From: a virus
DNA: 64,000 bases
Reading direction: 5' to 3' (one strand)
Virus record (IMG/VR): IMGVR_UViG_3300037585_001448
Location: 1-64,000 of that record
Positions 39,081-48,443 of the stretch are shown here, piece by piece. Numbering within the stretch: position 1 is the first letter of the stretch; the number at the start of each line of letters is the position of its first letter. A program made the position numbers and the translations under genes. Under the pieces are notes generated by a model. It worked only from the letters and a program-made list of their open reading frames with translations. It was not told the DNA's origin and did not search any database.

Positions 39081-40045
39081 TAGACCGCATACCTGATGAT
39101 GACAATGCCCGCAGCACCGCCGCCCGCCTGTCCACCAACGCTACCGTCGCCCCCCTTGCCGCCACCGCCGCCGCCCGTATTCGGAACGCCGCTGTGGGCA
39201 GGCTCTGTTGTTCTTGTTGCATCGCCGCCGCCACCCTGACCGCCGCCTTGTCGGTCGGTTCCTGAGCCGCCCCCGCCACCCGCATAAGTCGGTGTCGTTG
39301 CGGTAATCCCATAACCTGCGGCACCAGCACCGCCGTCGCCTCCGTACTGGTTAGTCCCGCCGCCGTCGCTGCCCACACCCCCAGCGCCACCGCCTCCCCC
39401 AGCGGATTCTTTCGACACGTTATCGCCGCCGAGGCCACCGTCGTATCCTTGACGGGGCGGTCCTGCAACACCAGCCCCGCCAGCGTGTGTGGAATCTGCG
39501 GGACCGTTTGTGCCCCCGCCCCCGCCTGAACCGCCAGCCCCACCCGCATCGTAATCATGTCCACGACCACCACCCGTGCAGGTCACTCCTAAAGCGGAAC
39601 TGTTAGAACCCGCAACACCCGCAGCGTCGTCACCGCCCGCTCCACCCGCACCAACAGTGATGGTGTACGGGCTGGAAGCCACATCGACGGTAACAGCCGT
39701 ACTTGTCAACAGGCCCCCAGCGCCGCCGCCACCAGCGTTGTAGGTGGCTGAGGCACGCCCGCCTCCACCGCCGCCGCCTGCGACAATCAGATAATCGACA
39801 TCAGCCGAACCGCTGGCAACATAGAACTTGCCTGAACCACGGAACGTATGAACCCGATACGTCGTACCAGAATCCTCATACTGCGTGATGATCCCACCGA
39901 ACGCCGTCATAGGCGCAGCACCACCGAACAGGCCACCATTTAGCCAAGTAGACGTAGCCGTCGAAGGCCACGCCTTAGGCGTACTCCTGTTCCCCCGCCA
40001 GTTAGAAACAGCGGTGGACGGGTTCGTCCGGTCCTGACGGAACAT
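39080..40045 (-). CDS. Glycine-rich tail fibre/adhesin-like protein (321 aa)
   Basis: Homolog of 1265-2236. The first 41 residues are the same and the DNA at 39950-40045 differs from 2144-2236 at only a few positions, so exchange was recent. The glycine-rich body (about 215 residues) has diverged in motif order (GGTNGPADSTHAGG, GTDRQGGGQGGGG) and ends AAGIVIIRYAV. Likely the receptor-contact tip of the module B tail. Confidence 0.7.
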   Translation of the reverse strand: MFRQDRTNPSTAVSNWRGNRSTPKAWPSTATSTWLNGGLFGGAAPMTAFGGIITQYEDSGTTYRVHTFRGSGKFYVASGSADVDYLIVAGGGGGGGRASATYNAGGGGAGGLLTSTAVTVDVASSPYTITVGAGGAGGDDAAGVAGSNSSALGVTCTGGGRGHDYDAGGAGGSGGGGGTNGPADSTHAGGAGVAGPPRQGYDGGLGGDNVSKESAGGGGGAGGVGSDGGGTNQYGGDGGAGAAGYGITATTPTYAGGGGGSGTDRQGGGQGGGGDATRTTEPAHSGVPNTGGGGGGKGGDGSVGGQAGGGAAGIVIIRYAV

Positions 40046-40048
40046 CTA

Positions 40049-40414
40049 TCAGGCGGTGATCTGGTTGACGTAGCCGTGAAGCGTGATGACGTTCGTCGTT
40101 CCAGCGAACGCCTTGACGATCAGCGCCGTCGAAGCGTTCCCCTTCAAGAGCAGCCCGGGCGCGACCAGAACCAGCCCGGCCTCCGTACCGATCGTCACTT
40201 CGATCAGATCGTTCGGCGACGTTGTGCCACCCCACTCCAATGTCAACTTGACATCAGCCGAGTGAGTGTTCATCGCGTACAACCAAATCTCGTCATACGT
40301 CGTCGCGGTGCCTGACCCGGTGTGGATCGTGGTCCCGGCGCTGCTGGTCGCAGCGACAAGCACCGCCCGCCCGTCCGTTGACCCTGACAGTTTGGTCTTT
40401 GCAAATGTTGCCAT
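40049..40414 (-). CDS. Small virion-associated protein (121 aa)
   Basis: Homolog of 2240-2593: MATFAKTKLSGSTDGRAVLV, DEIWLYAMNT, TSPNDLIEVTIG, VAPGLLLKGN and GYVNQITA. Part of the shared fibre cassette. Confidence 0.6.
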   Translation of the reverse strand: MATFAKTKLSGSTDGRAVLVAATSSAGTTIHTGSGTATTYDEIWLYAMNTHSADVKLTLEWGGTTSPNDLIEVTIGTEAGLVLVAPGLLLKGNASTALIVKAFAGTTNVITLHGYVNQITA

Positions 40415-40423
40415 GTTGTTCTC

Positions 40424-41185
40424 CTAACCAGAGAATACTTGTCCGGCGAGAACGATGTTTGCATCCGTCCACGCTGTTGCTGGTGCGCTGTCTAAAGTGA
40501 GTGTCCCGATCGTAGCCGTATCGGTCACGGACAGATTGCCGTCATCGACTACGAGGGCATCCTGTCCGTCGGTGCCAGTAATGGTGAGAGATTCTGCACT
40601 TGAGTCCCAAACGCATTTATCTCCCGCCGTGTCTGAGAAAAGCGTTACGTCAACTCCCGACCCGTCAGAGCCGAAGGCCACAGCGGCGTCGATAGCGAGG
40701 TTCAACGTGGCTGCCCCGCTCGTCGCACCGCCCGACAGGTTCGTTCCCGCCACGACCGAAGTGATGTCACCCGCTGACACGACATCGGAGATCAACGCCT
40801 TCTTCGTAGCGTTGGAATCGTCAACGTCTGAGATCAGCATGTAGTCCGAGGTCGTCGCCGTCGCTGAGGTCGCCCCGTTCACATCCACGTTCACCGTGAC
40901 CGTGCCCGAAGTCCCACCACCCGACAAGGCCGTACCCGCCGTGACACCTGTGATGTCTCCGGCGAGATCAACCGCAACCCAAGAGGAACCGTTGTAATAC
41001 GACAACGTGTCAGCCGGAGTCGTCGTCGTGTACGCGAACATTCCATCGCTGGGGCTGGTCAGCGCAGCGTCACGGGCCGTAGCCGTAGCGAACACCATGA
41101 TGCTCTGTTGCATGACGTAGGTGTTCAGGTCCGATGCCGTTAGGACATCGCCTGTGCTCCATGTCTTGAAGCCTGCTCCGGCCAT
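40424..41185 (-). CDS. Tail fibre protein, module B (253 aa)
   Basis: ATG at 41185 with AGGAGG upstream. N-terminal FKTWSTGDVLTASDLNTYVM and QQSIMVFATATARDAALT is the usual attachment part of actinophage tail fibres. Then SYYNGSSWVAV, two shaft units GDITGVTAGTALSGGGTSGT and GDITSVVAGTNLSGGATSGA, and a C-terminal NIVLAGQVFSG. It shares the shaft unit and ending with the 127-aa protein at 35956-36339. Confidence 0.7.
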   Translation of the reverse strand: MAGAGFKTWSTGDVLTASDLNTYVMQQSIMVFATATARDAALTSPSDGMFAYTTTTPADTLSYYNGSSWVAVDLAGDITGVTAGTALSGGGTSGTVTVNVDVNGATSATATTSDYMLISDVDDSNATKKALISDVVSAGDITSVVAGTNLSGGATSGAATLNLAIDAAVAFGSDGSGVDVTLFSDTAGDKCVWDSSAESLTITGTDGQDALVVDDGNLSVTDTATIGTLTLDSAPATAWTDANIVLAGQVFSG

Positions 41186-41213
41186 TAGTGCCTCCTGTCG
41201 GCTGAGACTATCA

Positions 41214-42449
41214 TCAGTACGAAAGCGCCGAGGTGCCTAGCACCCCTGAGGTCGCGCTGTCCAAGATGAACCCATCAAGGATCTTCTCTGCGGTCTGGAA
41301 CGTCGTTTTCCACGACGACGGGGTGATCGTATGTTCGATGCCCTGAACGGACAGGGTGCGGGTCACCGTGCCGCCGCCCGGCTGCGTTCGGGTGACCTGA
41401 ATCGGGTCGAACAGTTCGGTGTCCAACGCGGCGATCACCCGTGCGCTCGTGTCCTGATAGGCGTCAATCGTGATACTGCCGATGCGAAGTTCGGGGTCTT
41501 TGCGCTCGTTCAGGATCGCCTTGGCTTGAAGTAACGCATCTGCGTCGGAGTCCATGAGTAGCCCGGTGCGGGACAGGTCACGAAGGAAGAACGAGTTGAT
41601 CGAATCCGTGTCGCTGACATTCTGGGCGCTGCCCCCGGTGCGCTGAACCGTGACATCGTTAGCGAGGATCGTGTCGTCAATGTCGAAGTCGATTGACTCG
41701 TAGTAGATCCCCGACCCGGTGTCTACATACACCGTCGGTGACGCAGCGTGCGCTTTCACGATCGCGTTGCGGTCCATGAACTTGAGGACACCGTTCGTCT
41801 TGGTGAAGAACGCCCCCAACTCCGTGTCGGTGATTGTCTGGCACGCCGTCAACGTGTCGCGTGTCGTACCGGGGTCCGCTTGACAGGTTGTGAGGCCCGT
41901 TGAGAAGTCTCGGCTGGATGTCGGCCAACTGATCTCGTCCAGTATCTCCCCGAGCCGAATGCCGGTCGTGTCGCCCGCCGATGACCCGGCCACGTTCGTC
42001 ACGTTCGTCAGGTTCAGGATGCGGAACGCATCGGTCGCTACGAGGGTCACGAACGCAGCGTTCTCACCGGGCGTGTATGTGTAGTCCCACTCGTCAATGA
42101 ACCCCGAGTAAAGCGTGTAAAGCGTCCCCGAGTAGGTGGCGGTGACTTTCAACTGGCGCATCGGGAGGATCTTGTCGGCGTAGGTGCCGTTGTCAGGATC
42201 AAAGACCCCCGTTGTGTCCGTGAACGTCACCGTCGAACGGCCTGCCTCATGGCGGTCAAGGATTCGATCTCTGCCTCTAGCAATGTTCACCGTGTTCACG
42301 AGGCTCGTGATGTCCACCGGGAGGGTCGCCGCATCCGACAGAACACCCGTACCCAACGGAGACGCAGCGTCACCAAGCACAAGGTCAACACCGAACGACG
42401 GCGACGCCGTGAACCGAACCGACACAGCCAGCGTCGCAGCAGCAGCCAT
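41214..42449 (-). CDS. Distal/minor tail protein (411 aa)
   Basis: Follows the tape measure gene, as distal tail and hub proteins do. Sequence features typical of such proteins: VNIARGRDRILDRHEAGRST, FTDTTGVFDPDNG, a LYSGFIDEWDYTY beta region, VTLVATDAFRILNL and a C-terminal SVQGIEHTITPSSWKTTF. This resembles the phage tail-hub / minor tail proteins of actinophages in which a GYSGF(I/V)xxW element recurs. Probably connects the tube to the fibres. Confidence 0.65.
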   Translation of the reverse strand: MAAAATLAVSVRFTASPSFGVDLVLGDAASPLGTGVLSDAATLPVDITSLVNTVNIARGRDRILDRHEAGRSTVTFTDTTGVFDPDNGTYADKILPMRQLKVTATYSGTLYTLYSGFIDEWDYTYTPGENAAFVTLVATDAFRILNLTNVTNVAGSSAGDTTGIRLGEILDEISWPTSSRDFSTGLTTCQADPGTTRDTLTACQTITDTELGAFFTKTNGVLKFMDRNAIVKAHAASPTVYVDTGSGIYYESIDFDIDDTILANDVTVQRTGGSAQNVSDTDSINSFFLRDLSRTGLLMDSDADALLQAKAILNERKDPELRIGSITIDAYQDTSARVIAALDTELFDPIQVTRTQPGGGTVTRTLSVQGIEHTITPSSWKTTFQTAEKILDGFILDSATSGVLGTSALSY

Positions 42450-45400
42450 TACAACACCACCGCCCTACCGGCCTGCTGCGACCTGAGAAGCCCCCGTCGG
42501 ATCGACTCCACAAGGTCACGTTCCGACGCCACCGACCCTTCGACGTTGACAGTGATGTACGTCGCACCGCCACGCGGTGAGATCGTTTCTCCGGCGTGGA
42601 CGTTGACCAGACCGGCGCTCTTGACGAAGCCACCCTTGGCAGCAGAAGGGACGCCGAACATATCTTCCAAAATCTTGGCCGCATCATCCGCACCCAACTC
42701 CCCAGCGCCAAAAGCCGAGAAGGCACCAACCCCCAACGCAACCTCATTGACGGCGTTGAGGATGGCGTTCTTCCCGATGGCGTCTTGACCGGCGTAGTGG
42801 GCCGACTGCTGGATGTCGGAGAACCAGTCTCGGTACTCCTTGGGCTGCTGGCTAAGTGTGTTCAACCATTCGGATTCCAGACCGATACCACCCTGCGAAG
42901 GCCCAGCAAAGTTAGTCGTTCCACCACCACCCGTAGCACCACCACCACCACCGGTAGTGCCACCGCCTGCGGTGGCTGCGTCGTTGATCTTGTCTTTGAG
43001 GTCGGCGAAAGCGCCGCCTGCGTCATAGATCAGGTCGGTCAACTCACGCCAAAGGTCGTTCTGCGCTGACTGTGCTGCGTTGACTTCATCTTGGACACGC
43101 TGCAACCGAACCTCAGCGTATTCCTGCTGCTGGGTTGCCGCTTCCAGAGCCGACTGCGCTTCCGTTTGCCGTGCCAGAGCGGCGGTCTTCTCTTCCTCAG
43201 CGTCCGTCAACGCCTTCGTGATCTGCGCCCTTTCCGTATCCAGCGCAGCGGATTCCTCACCCAACTTGAGGAGGTCATCTTCCAACCCTGCCTCAACCAC
43301 CCTGATGCGGTTCAGTTCCTTCGTTCGGGCAGACTCAAAGTCTGTCGCCTCAGCCTCAGCCAACTTCGCCAACCGCAGATCCTCGGTAGCGATCGCCAAC
43401 TTGAGGCTGATGTTCTCCTGTTCCTTCTGCAACACCGCGGCCTCGGTACGCACCTCGTTGAGTGCCCTCTGCGCGGCTCGTAGTTCGTCAGATCCGCTGC
43501 GGGCCTCAGCCATCGCCCGGTCGTAGTCCTGCGTCGCCGACATGAGAGCAAGGACATCGACTTCGCCGTCCTCGTACTCCTGTTCGACCTTCCGCAACTG
43601 GGCTTCCAACCGTTGCAGCGTTTTGGCTTCCCTGACAGTCAGGTCCATCAACCCGGCGTCCTCACCAGAGATGAGGTTCATGTCGATAAGCGCCTGCTCA
43701 ACATCGTTGATGGCTGCCTGCTGTGTCTGCAACGCAGCGACGTTCGCTTCGGCGCTCGTTACGTCAACTACCGCGTCGCGGGTGCCTTCCAGTTCCTTGA
43801 CCTTTTCGGCCAGTGTGATCGTCGCCAGTTTCGCTTTGTTGAGGTTGTGGGCCAGCGACGCCGCGAACTCTGTGTTGTCCAACGCGTACTTGGCACGTTC
43901 CGCATCCAACGCGGTGATCTCCGCGGTGACATCGGCTATCTCATCAACAATGGCTAGTTGCCGGGCGACAATCTCAACGTCGCGGGCATCAAGGGCGGCG
44001 ATCTCTTCCTTGAGACGCAACTGGTCGCTGATCGCTTCGTCACGGTCCCGTTCAGCGTCGGCGATGTGACGAACAGTGTCAGCGACATCTTGGTGGGCGT
44101 CACGCAGGTCGTTGGCGAGTCGCAGGGCGTCACGTTCAAGGTCGGCTTGTTCCTGCAACAAGCGGATACGTTCATTTTCGGCGTCGATCACAGCCTGAGC
44201 CGCGTCGGCTACCCCCTTGCGGTAAGTGGCCTCCCTTGCTGTTTCTCTCCCCGCCTTGAAGTCAGCCCCCATCGAATACAACTTGGCGTCACCCGCATCC
44301 GAGTACGCCTGAGCAACCCCACGCACCTCGGCTGCTTCTGCCGCTGCCGCTTCGGCAGCCTCAGTCATTCCCGAAGCCAGCATCGTGACGACGCCAACCG
44401 CCCGCTGCCGAACCACGTTCGCTTCACGGGTGGCAAGAACGTCGTCCCAAGTCCGTTCGGTTTCTTCCTCTACAGCAGCAGCCACCCCCAACCCGGCTTC
44501 ACGCAACCGGTTTTCCACACCAACAGCCTGATCCTGAGCAGCGGCGAGTTCTTCCGTGATTGCTGTCAGTCGCGCCTGCCGCGTCTCCAACGACCGGGTG
44601 TAAGCGATCACCATTTCCAACGCCTCTGCGTGCTTGCCCTCAGCAACAAGGTTGTCAACGGTTGCCCTCTGGCCTGCGTTCAGGGCGTCCGAGTAAGCAA
44701 GCACATTCGCGGCGCTCTCGAAGTATTGCTCGGCAGTCTTCTCCTGAGCCGCCCGATCGTCGTCGTAGGCGTCAGCGGTCTTATCCAACGAAATCAGGAT
44801 GTTCTTGAGACCTTGGTTGGAAAGTTTGCCCTGTCGCATCGCTTCGATTACTGCGTCGGTGTCTTCACCTAGGACATCCCGGTGGGCTTCCAAAACCCTG
44901 ATGTTGTTTTCCTCATGGCCCTTCATGGTGACGATCGACCCGGCGAGGTCTTGGTAGGCGTCGGACCCTGCCGCGGTCATCGCGTTGTGGTGTTCCATGT
45001 CGGTGATGTAGGTATCGAAGACGGCTTTGACATCCCGACCGATGAGTTCCTGCATCAACACCATGCGCCCGTTGAACTGCTCAACCTCTTCGTCGGCGTC
45101 TCCGGTTACGTCAGCGAGTGCTTTGAGGCGTGCCGTCAACTCGTCAACATCGGTGGTGAGGATCGTGGATGCTTCACCCGTGTCGATCATTTCTTCGCGC
45201 AGCAACTTCATGCGGTCCTGATCGCGTTGCGCTTCCTCACGGTTCGCTTTCAACGCCAAGAACAAGCCGCCACCGATAATCGCTGCCGCCCCAACAGCGG
45301 CAAACCCGAGGCCACCTGTAGACATCCCCAGTTTCGCAGCGAGCGTGCCAATGCCCTTCGCCATGCCGCCGCCGCCGGTAATCATCCCGGTGACACCATC

Positions 45401-46642
45401 ACCAACCTTCTTCAACGCCCCAAGGCCACGGGCGACGCTGCCGATCCCTATGAGCGCCGGGCCAGCAGCCGCGGCTATCCCCGTAAGGGCAATCACCATC
45501 TTCTGCATGAACGGCGACAGGTTGTTGAACTTGTCAGCGAGATCCTTGATGAACGCAGCCAACTTCTGGATCAACGGAACGACTATCGGGATCAACTTCT
45601 GCCCGAGGTCGATCATCACGATTTTCAGGTCGTTCATCGCCTGTTGCATCTTGAACCCGGCGGTGTCCTCAACCGCTGCCATGCCCCGATTCAACGTCCC
45701 CGCCGAACGGGTCATCTCGTCCATGACACCAGCAGCCTCAGCAGCAGCCGTCCCGGTCAACTGGAGCGCACCCGCTAACGCCTCGGAGTCCTCAAAGACG
45801 GCCCCCATTTCCTTGCCGTTGGCTTCCAACTGGGTACGCATATCCATCAGAGCGCCCAACAGGTCTTCATCGGCTGCCGACCGGAGGTCTTCGACACTCA
45901 GGCCGACATCTTCAAGCGTTTGGCGTGCCATCTGAGACGGCTTGATGAGGGTACGAAGGATGCCCCGCAACGAACTCGTTGACTGCGAAGCGTTACCTGA
46001 CGCTCTGGTCAGGAAAGCCAACCCGCCACCAACCTGATCGAACGAGATACCCAACTCGGCTGCCATCGGGATCAAGCGACCAAACTGTGGGGCGAGGTCT
46101 TCGGCAGATGCCTTGCCCTGCTCAACGGTCTTGGCGAGAACGTCGGTGGCTTCGGCTGCGGAGATGTTCGCCGCCCCGTAGCCGTTGATAGCGTTCGTGA
46201 CCGCATCAGCGATCACCTCGGCGTCGCCCATCCCGATCGCTGCGGCTTTCGCTGAGGCTTCCAACGCCTCAACTGCGGTTGCCCCCCGGAGGCCAGCCGA
46301 AGTGATGAAGAACATTGCGTCGGCAAGTTCCCTCGGTGCCTGCGCTGTTTCCCCCGCCAACCGCAGGACATCTTGCTCAAAGCCCTTGACGGTCTCAGCG
46401 GACAAGCCGACCATGCTTTGGATCTTCGTCATCGAAGTCTCAAAGTCGGACGCTGCTTTGATGGCCCCCGCTGCCGCGCCCGCAATGGGCATCGTCAACG
46501 CCATCGTCATCTTCGTTCCGGCCTTCTGGGCCGACGTACCAAACTTGGTGAGTTTGGACTCAGATTCTTTCAGCGCGGAACTAAAGTTCTTCGCGTCAAG
46601 GCGAAGGCTGGCTACGAGTTCAGCAACCTTCGTCCCTGCCAT
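42449..46642 (-). CDS. Tape measure protein, TP901 type (1,397 aa)
   Basis: Sets tail length and is ejected with DNA. The first 330 residues match TP901-type tape measures: AGTKMTMALTMPIAGAAAGA, FETSMTKIQSMVGLS, FFITSAGLRGA, GASxEDLAP-like ASAEDLAPQFGRLIPMAAEL, LRGILRTLIKPSQ. Hydrophobic stretches at about 380-402 and 445-465; then long charged coiled coil (about 560-1270) with Q/A/E-rich heptads; a G/T-rich linker (GGGTTGGGGGATGGGG) and a C-terminal globular end. 1,397 residues would give a tail near 200 nm by the usual 1.5 A per residue rule. Confidence 0.85.
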   Translation of the reverse strand: MAGTKVAELVASLRLDAKNFSSALKESESKLTKFGTSAQKAGTKMTMALTMPIAGAAAGAIKAASDFETSMTKIQSMVGLSAETVKGFEQDVLRLAGETAQAPRELADAMFFITSAGLRGATAVEALEASAKAAAIGMGDAEVIADAVTNAINGYGAANISAAEATDVLAKTVEQGKASAEDLAPQFGRLIPMAAELGISFDQVGGGLAFLTRASGNASQSTSSLRGILRTLIKPSQMARQTLEDVGLSVEDLRSAADEDLLGALMDMRTQLEANGKEMGAVFEDSEALAGALQLTGTAAAEAAGVMDEMTRSAGTLNRGMAAVEDTAGFKMQQAMNDLKIVMIDLGQKLIPIVVPLIQKLAAFIKDLADKFNNLSPFMQKMVIALTGIAAAAGPALIGIGSVARGLGALKKVGDGVTGMITGGGGMAKGIGTLAAKLGMSTGGLGFAAVGAAAIIGGGLFLALKANREEAQRDQDRMKLLREEMIDTGEASTILTTDVDELTARLKALADVTGDADEEVEQFNGRMVLMQELIGRDVKAVFDTYITDMEHHNAMTAAGSDAYQDLAGSIVTMKGHEENNIRVLEAHRDVLGEDTDAVIEAMRQGKLSNQGLKNILISLDKTADAYDDDRAAQEKTAEQYFESAANVLAYSDALNAGQRATVDNLVAEGKHAEALEMVIAYTRSLETRQARLTAITEELAAAQDQAVGVENRLREAGLGVAAAVEEETERTWDDVLATREANVVRQRAVGVVTMLASGMTEAAEAAAAEAAEVRGVAQAYSDAGDAKLYSMGADFKAGRETAREATYRKGVADAAQAVIDAENERIRLLQEQADLERDALRLANDLRDAHQDVADTVRHIADAERDRDEAISDQLRLKEEIAALDARDVEIVARQLAIVDEIADVTAEITALDAERAKYALDNTEFAASLAHNLNKAKLATITLAEKVKELEGTRDAVVDVTSAEANVAALQTQQAAINDVEQALIDMNLISGEDAGLMDLTVREAKTLQRLEAQLRKVEQEYEDGEVDVLALMSATQDYDRAMAEARSGSDELRAAQRALNEVRTEAAVLQKEQENISLKLAIATEDLRLAKLAEAEATDFESARTKELNRIRVVEAGLEDDLLKLGEESAALDTERAQITKALTDAEEEKTAALARQTEAQSALEAATQQQEYAEVRLQRVQDEVNAAQSAQNDLWRELTDLIYDAGGAFADLKDKINDAATAGGGTTGGGGGATGGGGTTNFAGPSQGGIGLESEWLNTLSQQPKEYRDWFSDIQQSAHYAGQDAIGKNAILNAVNEVALGVGAFSAFGAGELGADDAAKILEDMFGVPSAAKGGFVKSAGLVNVHAGETISPRGGATYITVNVEGSVASERDLVESIRRGLLRSQQAGRAVVL

Positions 46643-46646
46643 GCCT

Positions 46647-47224
46647 CTACCGCCTCACTCTGGATCGGTTGCTCGCCATCTGGCGGCTCTGCTTCGATTC
46701 TTCCGCTTCGATCTGAACCAACGCGACCCATTCCGTCATCTCAGCCGACGACATGCGATCTAGGAGTTCGCCTACCGTCATGCTGAGTTCACGGGCTAGT
46801 CGGAAGTAGAAGCGTCGCTCAGGGTTGAGTCGTCCACGGCTGTCGGGGAAGCCGAGGAATCTTTTCCCGCTTCGTCCACCGCCGTTTCTGACAATCCTGA
46901 CGCCGCCATACAAGCGTTGGCTAGGTCATTGACGATTCGTGCGTTGCGCTCAAACAGCCACTCTTGGTCGCCTTCCTCAAAGACCAGTTCACCGGATTCC
47001 GGGTCGTAACAGGTCTGAGAGATGACATGCCACCACATGCCTTCGATCCGGTCAGGATCGTTGACGTTGGTGGAACCATCAGGGTTGGCAATCTCCGCGA
47101 CAAACCGGGCGCGTGCCCGTGCGGTGATCGAACGAATCTCAACGGTGACACCCCACTCAGGGATCTCATAATCTTCGGTGCTGCTGTCGTCAGCAGCCTG
47201 AATCTTCTCGCTCAACTTGGACAC
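46647..47224 (-). CDS. Tail assembly chaperone, frameshifted long form (gpG-T-like, about 192 aa)
   Basis: The zero-frame chain (47224-46862, 121 codons) can slip -1 at G GGA AAA (46868-46862) into a frame that adds 71 residues, ending at 46647. The added part, RFYFRLARELSMTVGELLDR and SAEMTEWVALVQIEAEE, is the conserved C-terminal domain of gpGT-type chaperones just before the tape measure. As in lambda, the long form would recruit tube protein to the tape measure. The extension lacks its own start signal, which supports frameshifting. Confidence 0.78.
46796..47224 (-). CDS. Tail assembly chaperone, short form (gpG-like, 142 aa)
   Basis: GTG at 47224 is preferred (AGGAG eight bases upstream) over the GTG at 47233 that sits directly on the site. 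Acidic, helical protein with YEIPEWGVTVEIRSITARAR, RARFVAEIAN, GMWWHVISQTCYDPESGELV and a short S/D-rich tail DASTSD. Size and position between tube and tape measure are those of gpG-type chaperones. It shares its first 121 residues with the frameshifted form. Confidence 0.78.
   Translation of the reverse strand: MSKLSEKIQAADDSSTEDYEIPEWGVTVEIRSITARARARFVAEIANPDGSTNVNDPDRIEGMWWHVISQTCYDPESGELVFEEGDQEWLFERNARIVNDLANACMAASGLSETAVDEAGKDSSASPTAVDDSTLSDASTSD
46862..46868 (-). other. -1 ribosomal frameshift site GGGAAAA
   Basis: On the minus strand the heptamer G-GGA-AAA is in the zero frame of the chaperone, fits the X-XXY-YYZ rule and is one base from the lambda G-T signal. The -1 frame is open across it and ends just before the tape measure gene. 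Confidence 0.8.
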
Positions 47225-47255
47225 GATGGTCACTCCTCTTGTTGTGGGTTATTGC

Positions 47256-47663
47256 TTAGAACGTGGTGCGGGTTACCCCACCTGTGCATTGCAGGTCGAT
47301 GCTGTATGTCACAACGTCGCCGACCGGGTTGCTGACGGAGTAGTTGGTGAGAATACATTCGCCCGTGTATTTGACGTAGCCGGAAGTGCTGCCCGCCGGG
47401 CCAAAGATGAACGTCCGGGTCGCAGGCTCCGTGCCGATGATGTAACCGTCAATGGTTGCATCCCACAGGCCGCTCACCGAAATCGTCGCATCGCGAAGAC
47501 CAACGATGTACGACTTGGAGGTCGAACCGAAAGCCGTCGTTTCGGCTGTGTCGATCGTTTCGGGAAAGTCAACACTGGTGAGAGTGTCAGAAATGTCGCG
47601 GCTGGTACCACCTGTGTCGTCAAGCGAGAAGTTGGTTGCCTTGCCGTGTACGAAGGTTGGCAT
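47256..47663 (-). CDS. Tail tube protein 1 (135 aa)
   Basis: ATG at 47663 with AGGAGG upstream. MPTFVHGKATNFSLDDTGGT, TAETTAFGSTSKSYIVGLRD, ISVSGLWDAT, CILTNYSVSNPVGDVVTYSI: beta-sandwich tube protein pattern. It shares the first 12 residues and the SKxYIxGLxD element with the next gene, so both arose by duplication. Confidence 0.72.
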   Translation of the reverse strand: MPTFVHGKATNFSLDDTGGTSRDISDTLTSVDFPETIDTAETTAFGSTSKSYIVGLRDATISVSGLWDATIDGYIIGTEPATRTFIFGPAGSTSGYVKYTGECILTNYSVSNPVGDVVTYSIDLQCTGGVTRTTF

Positions 47664-47675
47664 TGTTTGGTCCTC

Positions 47676-48443
47676 CTAGAACCTAGCGAAACTCACCATG
47701 AAGGTGATTGAACCGGATGACCCGGCACTGGTAGCGGTCGCTCGGACGTACCGGTTCACGGTCCCCGAGCAAACCACCATCTCCGATGTCTTGGCTCCTG
47801 CCCCGACAGCGGTGAATGAGATGAGATCGGCAGCCGACCCAAAGTCAGAAGCCGAATCATGTTGAACTTTGATAGTTGTGACGCCCCCGCCGACGCTGTT
47901 GACGGGAACGTGGAGCAGCGCGGCCCCGCCTGCGGTAGAGGCTGCCGAGCCGTCCACACCGGTCAACGCACCAAGGGCGTTGTAGTCGATCGACGTAGCC
48001 GTGGTCAACTGAACGCCTGCGGTGATCCCGTAGGTCATCGTCCCCAGCGTTCCAGAGTTGCTGGTGCCTTGAAAGTCGGCGGTGACCGTCGATACGTCTG
48101 CGACCGGGTTAGAGATCGCGTAGTTGGTTTCGTGAGTTCTGGCGATCGTGGCCCGGTTGCCGATCGTCCCGCCAGCCTCAGCAATCGTGATATTCGGTGC
48201 GGTCGCTGAACCGAGGATCGCTTGGAGTTCTTCATCAGAGCCGTCGGTGTCAGCGGTCCACATCCCGCTCATTGAAAGTGTGCCGTCGGCCAACCCCAAA
48301 ATGTACGCCTTTGAGGAATCGCCAAACGAAGTCACCTCCGCTGTCTCGTTCGTGAGCGTCACATCAGCGGTGTTGAAGTACGGCGTCATCACGAACTCGT
48401 CCAGATAAACGTCGGTGCCTTTCCCATGTACGAACGTGGGCAT
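47676..48443 (-). CDS. Tail tube protein 2, longer paralog (255 aa)
   Basis: MPTFVHGKGTDVYLDEFVMT, TAEVTSFGDSSKAYILGLAD and GTLSMSGMWT repeat the pattern of tube protein 1, then the region after residue 150 adds an extra domain (LHVPVNSVGGGVTTIKVQHD, VVCSGTVNRYVRAT) that looks like an outward-facing Ig-like or carbohydrate-binding domain. One of the two may form the tube core and the other a decorated or terminal version. Confidence 0.7.
   Translation of the reverse strand: MPTFVHGKGTDVYLDEFVMTPYFNTADVTLTNETAEVTSFGDSSKAYILGLADGTLSMSGMWTADTDGSDEELQAILGSATAPNITIAEAGGTIGNRATIARTHETNYAISNPVADVSTVTADFQGTSNSGTLGTMTYGITAGVQLTTATSIDYNALGALTGVDGSAASTAGGAALLHVPVNSVGGGVTTIKVQHDSASDFGSAADLISFTAVGAGAKTSEMVVCSGTVNRYVRATATSAGSSGSITFMVSFARF

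Noticed and set aside
172-40414. Diversity-generating retroelement behind the variable tip proteins
   Set aside because: No reverse transcriptase or template repeat was found, and differences between copies are spread over the cores and not limited to A-substitutions.
43958-44872. Plus-strand frame of 304 codons inside the tape measure gene
   Set aside because: Fully antisense to a clear tape measure protein, no ribosome-binding site and no neighbours on that strand.
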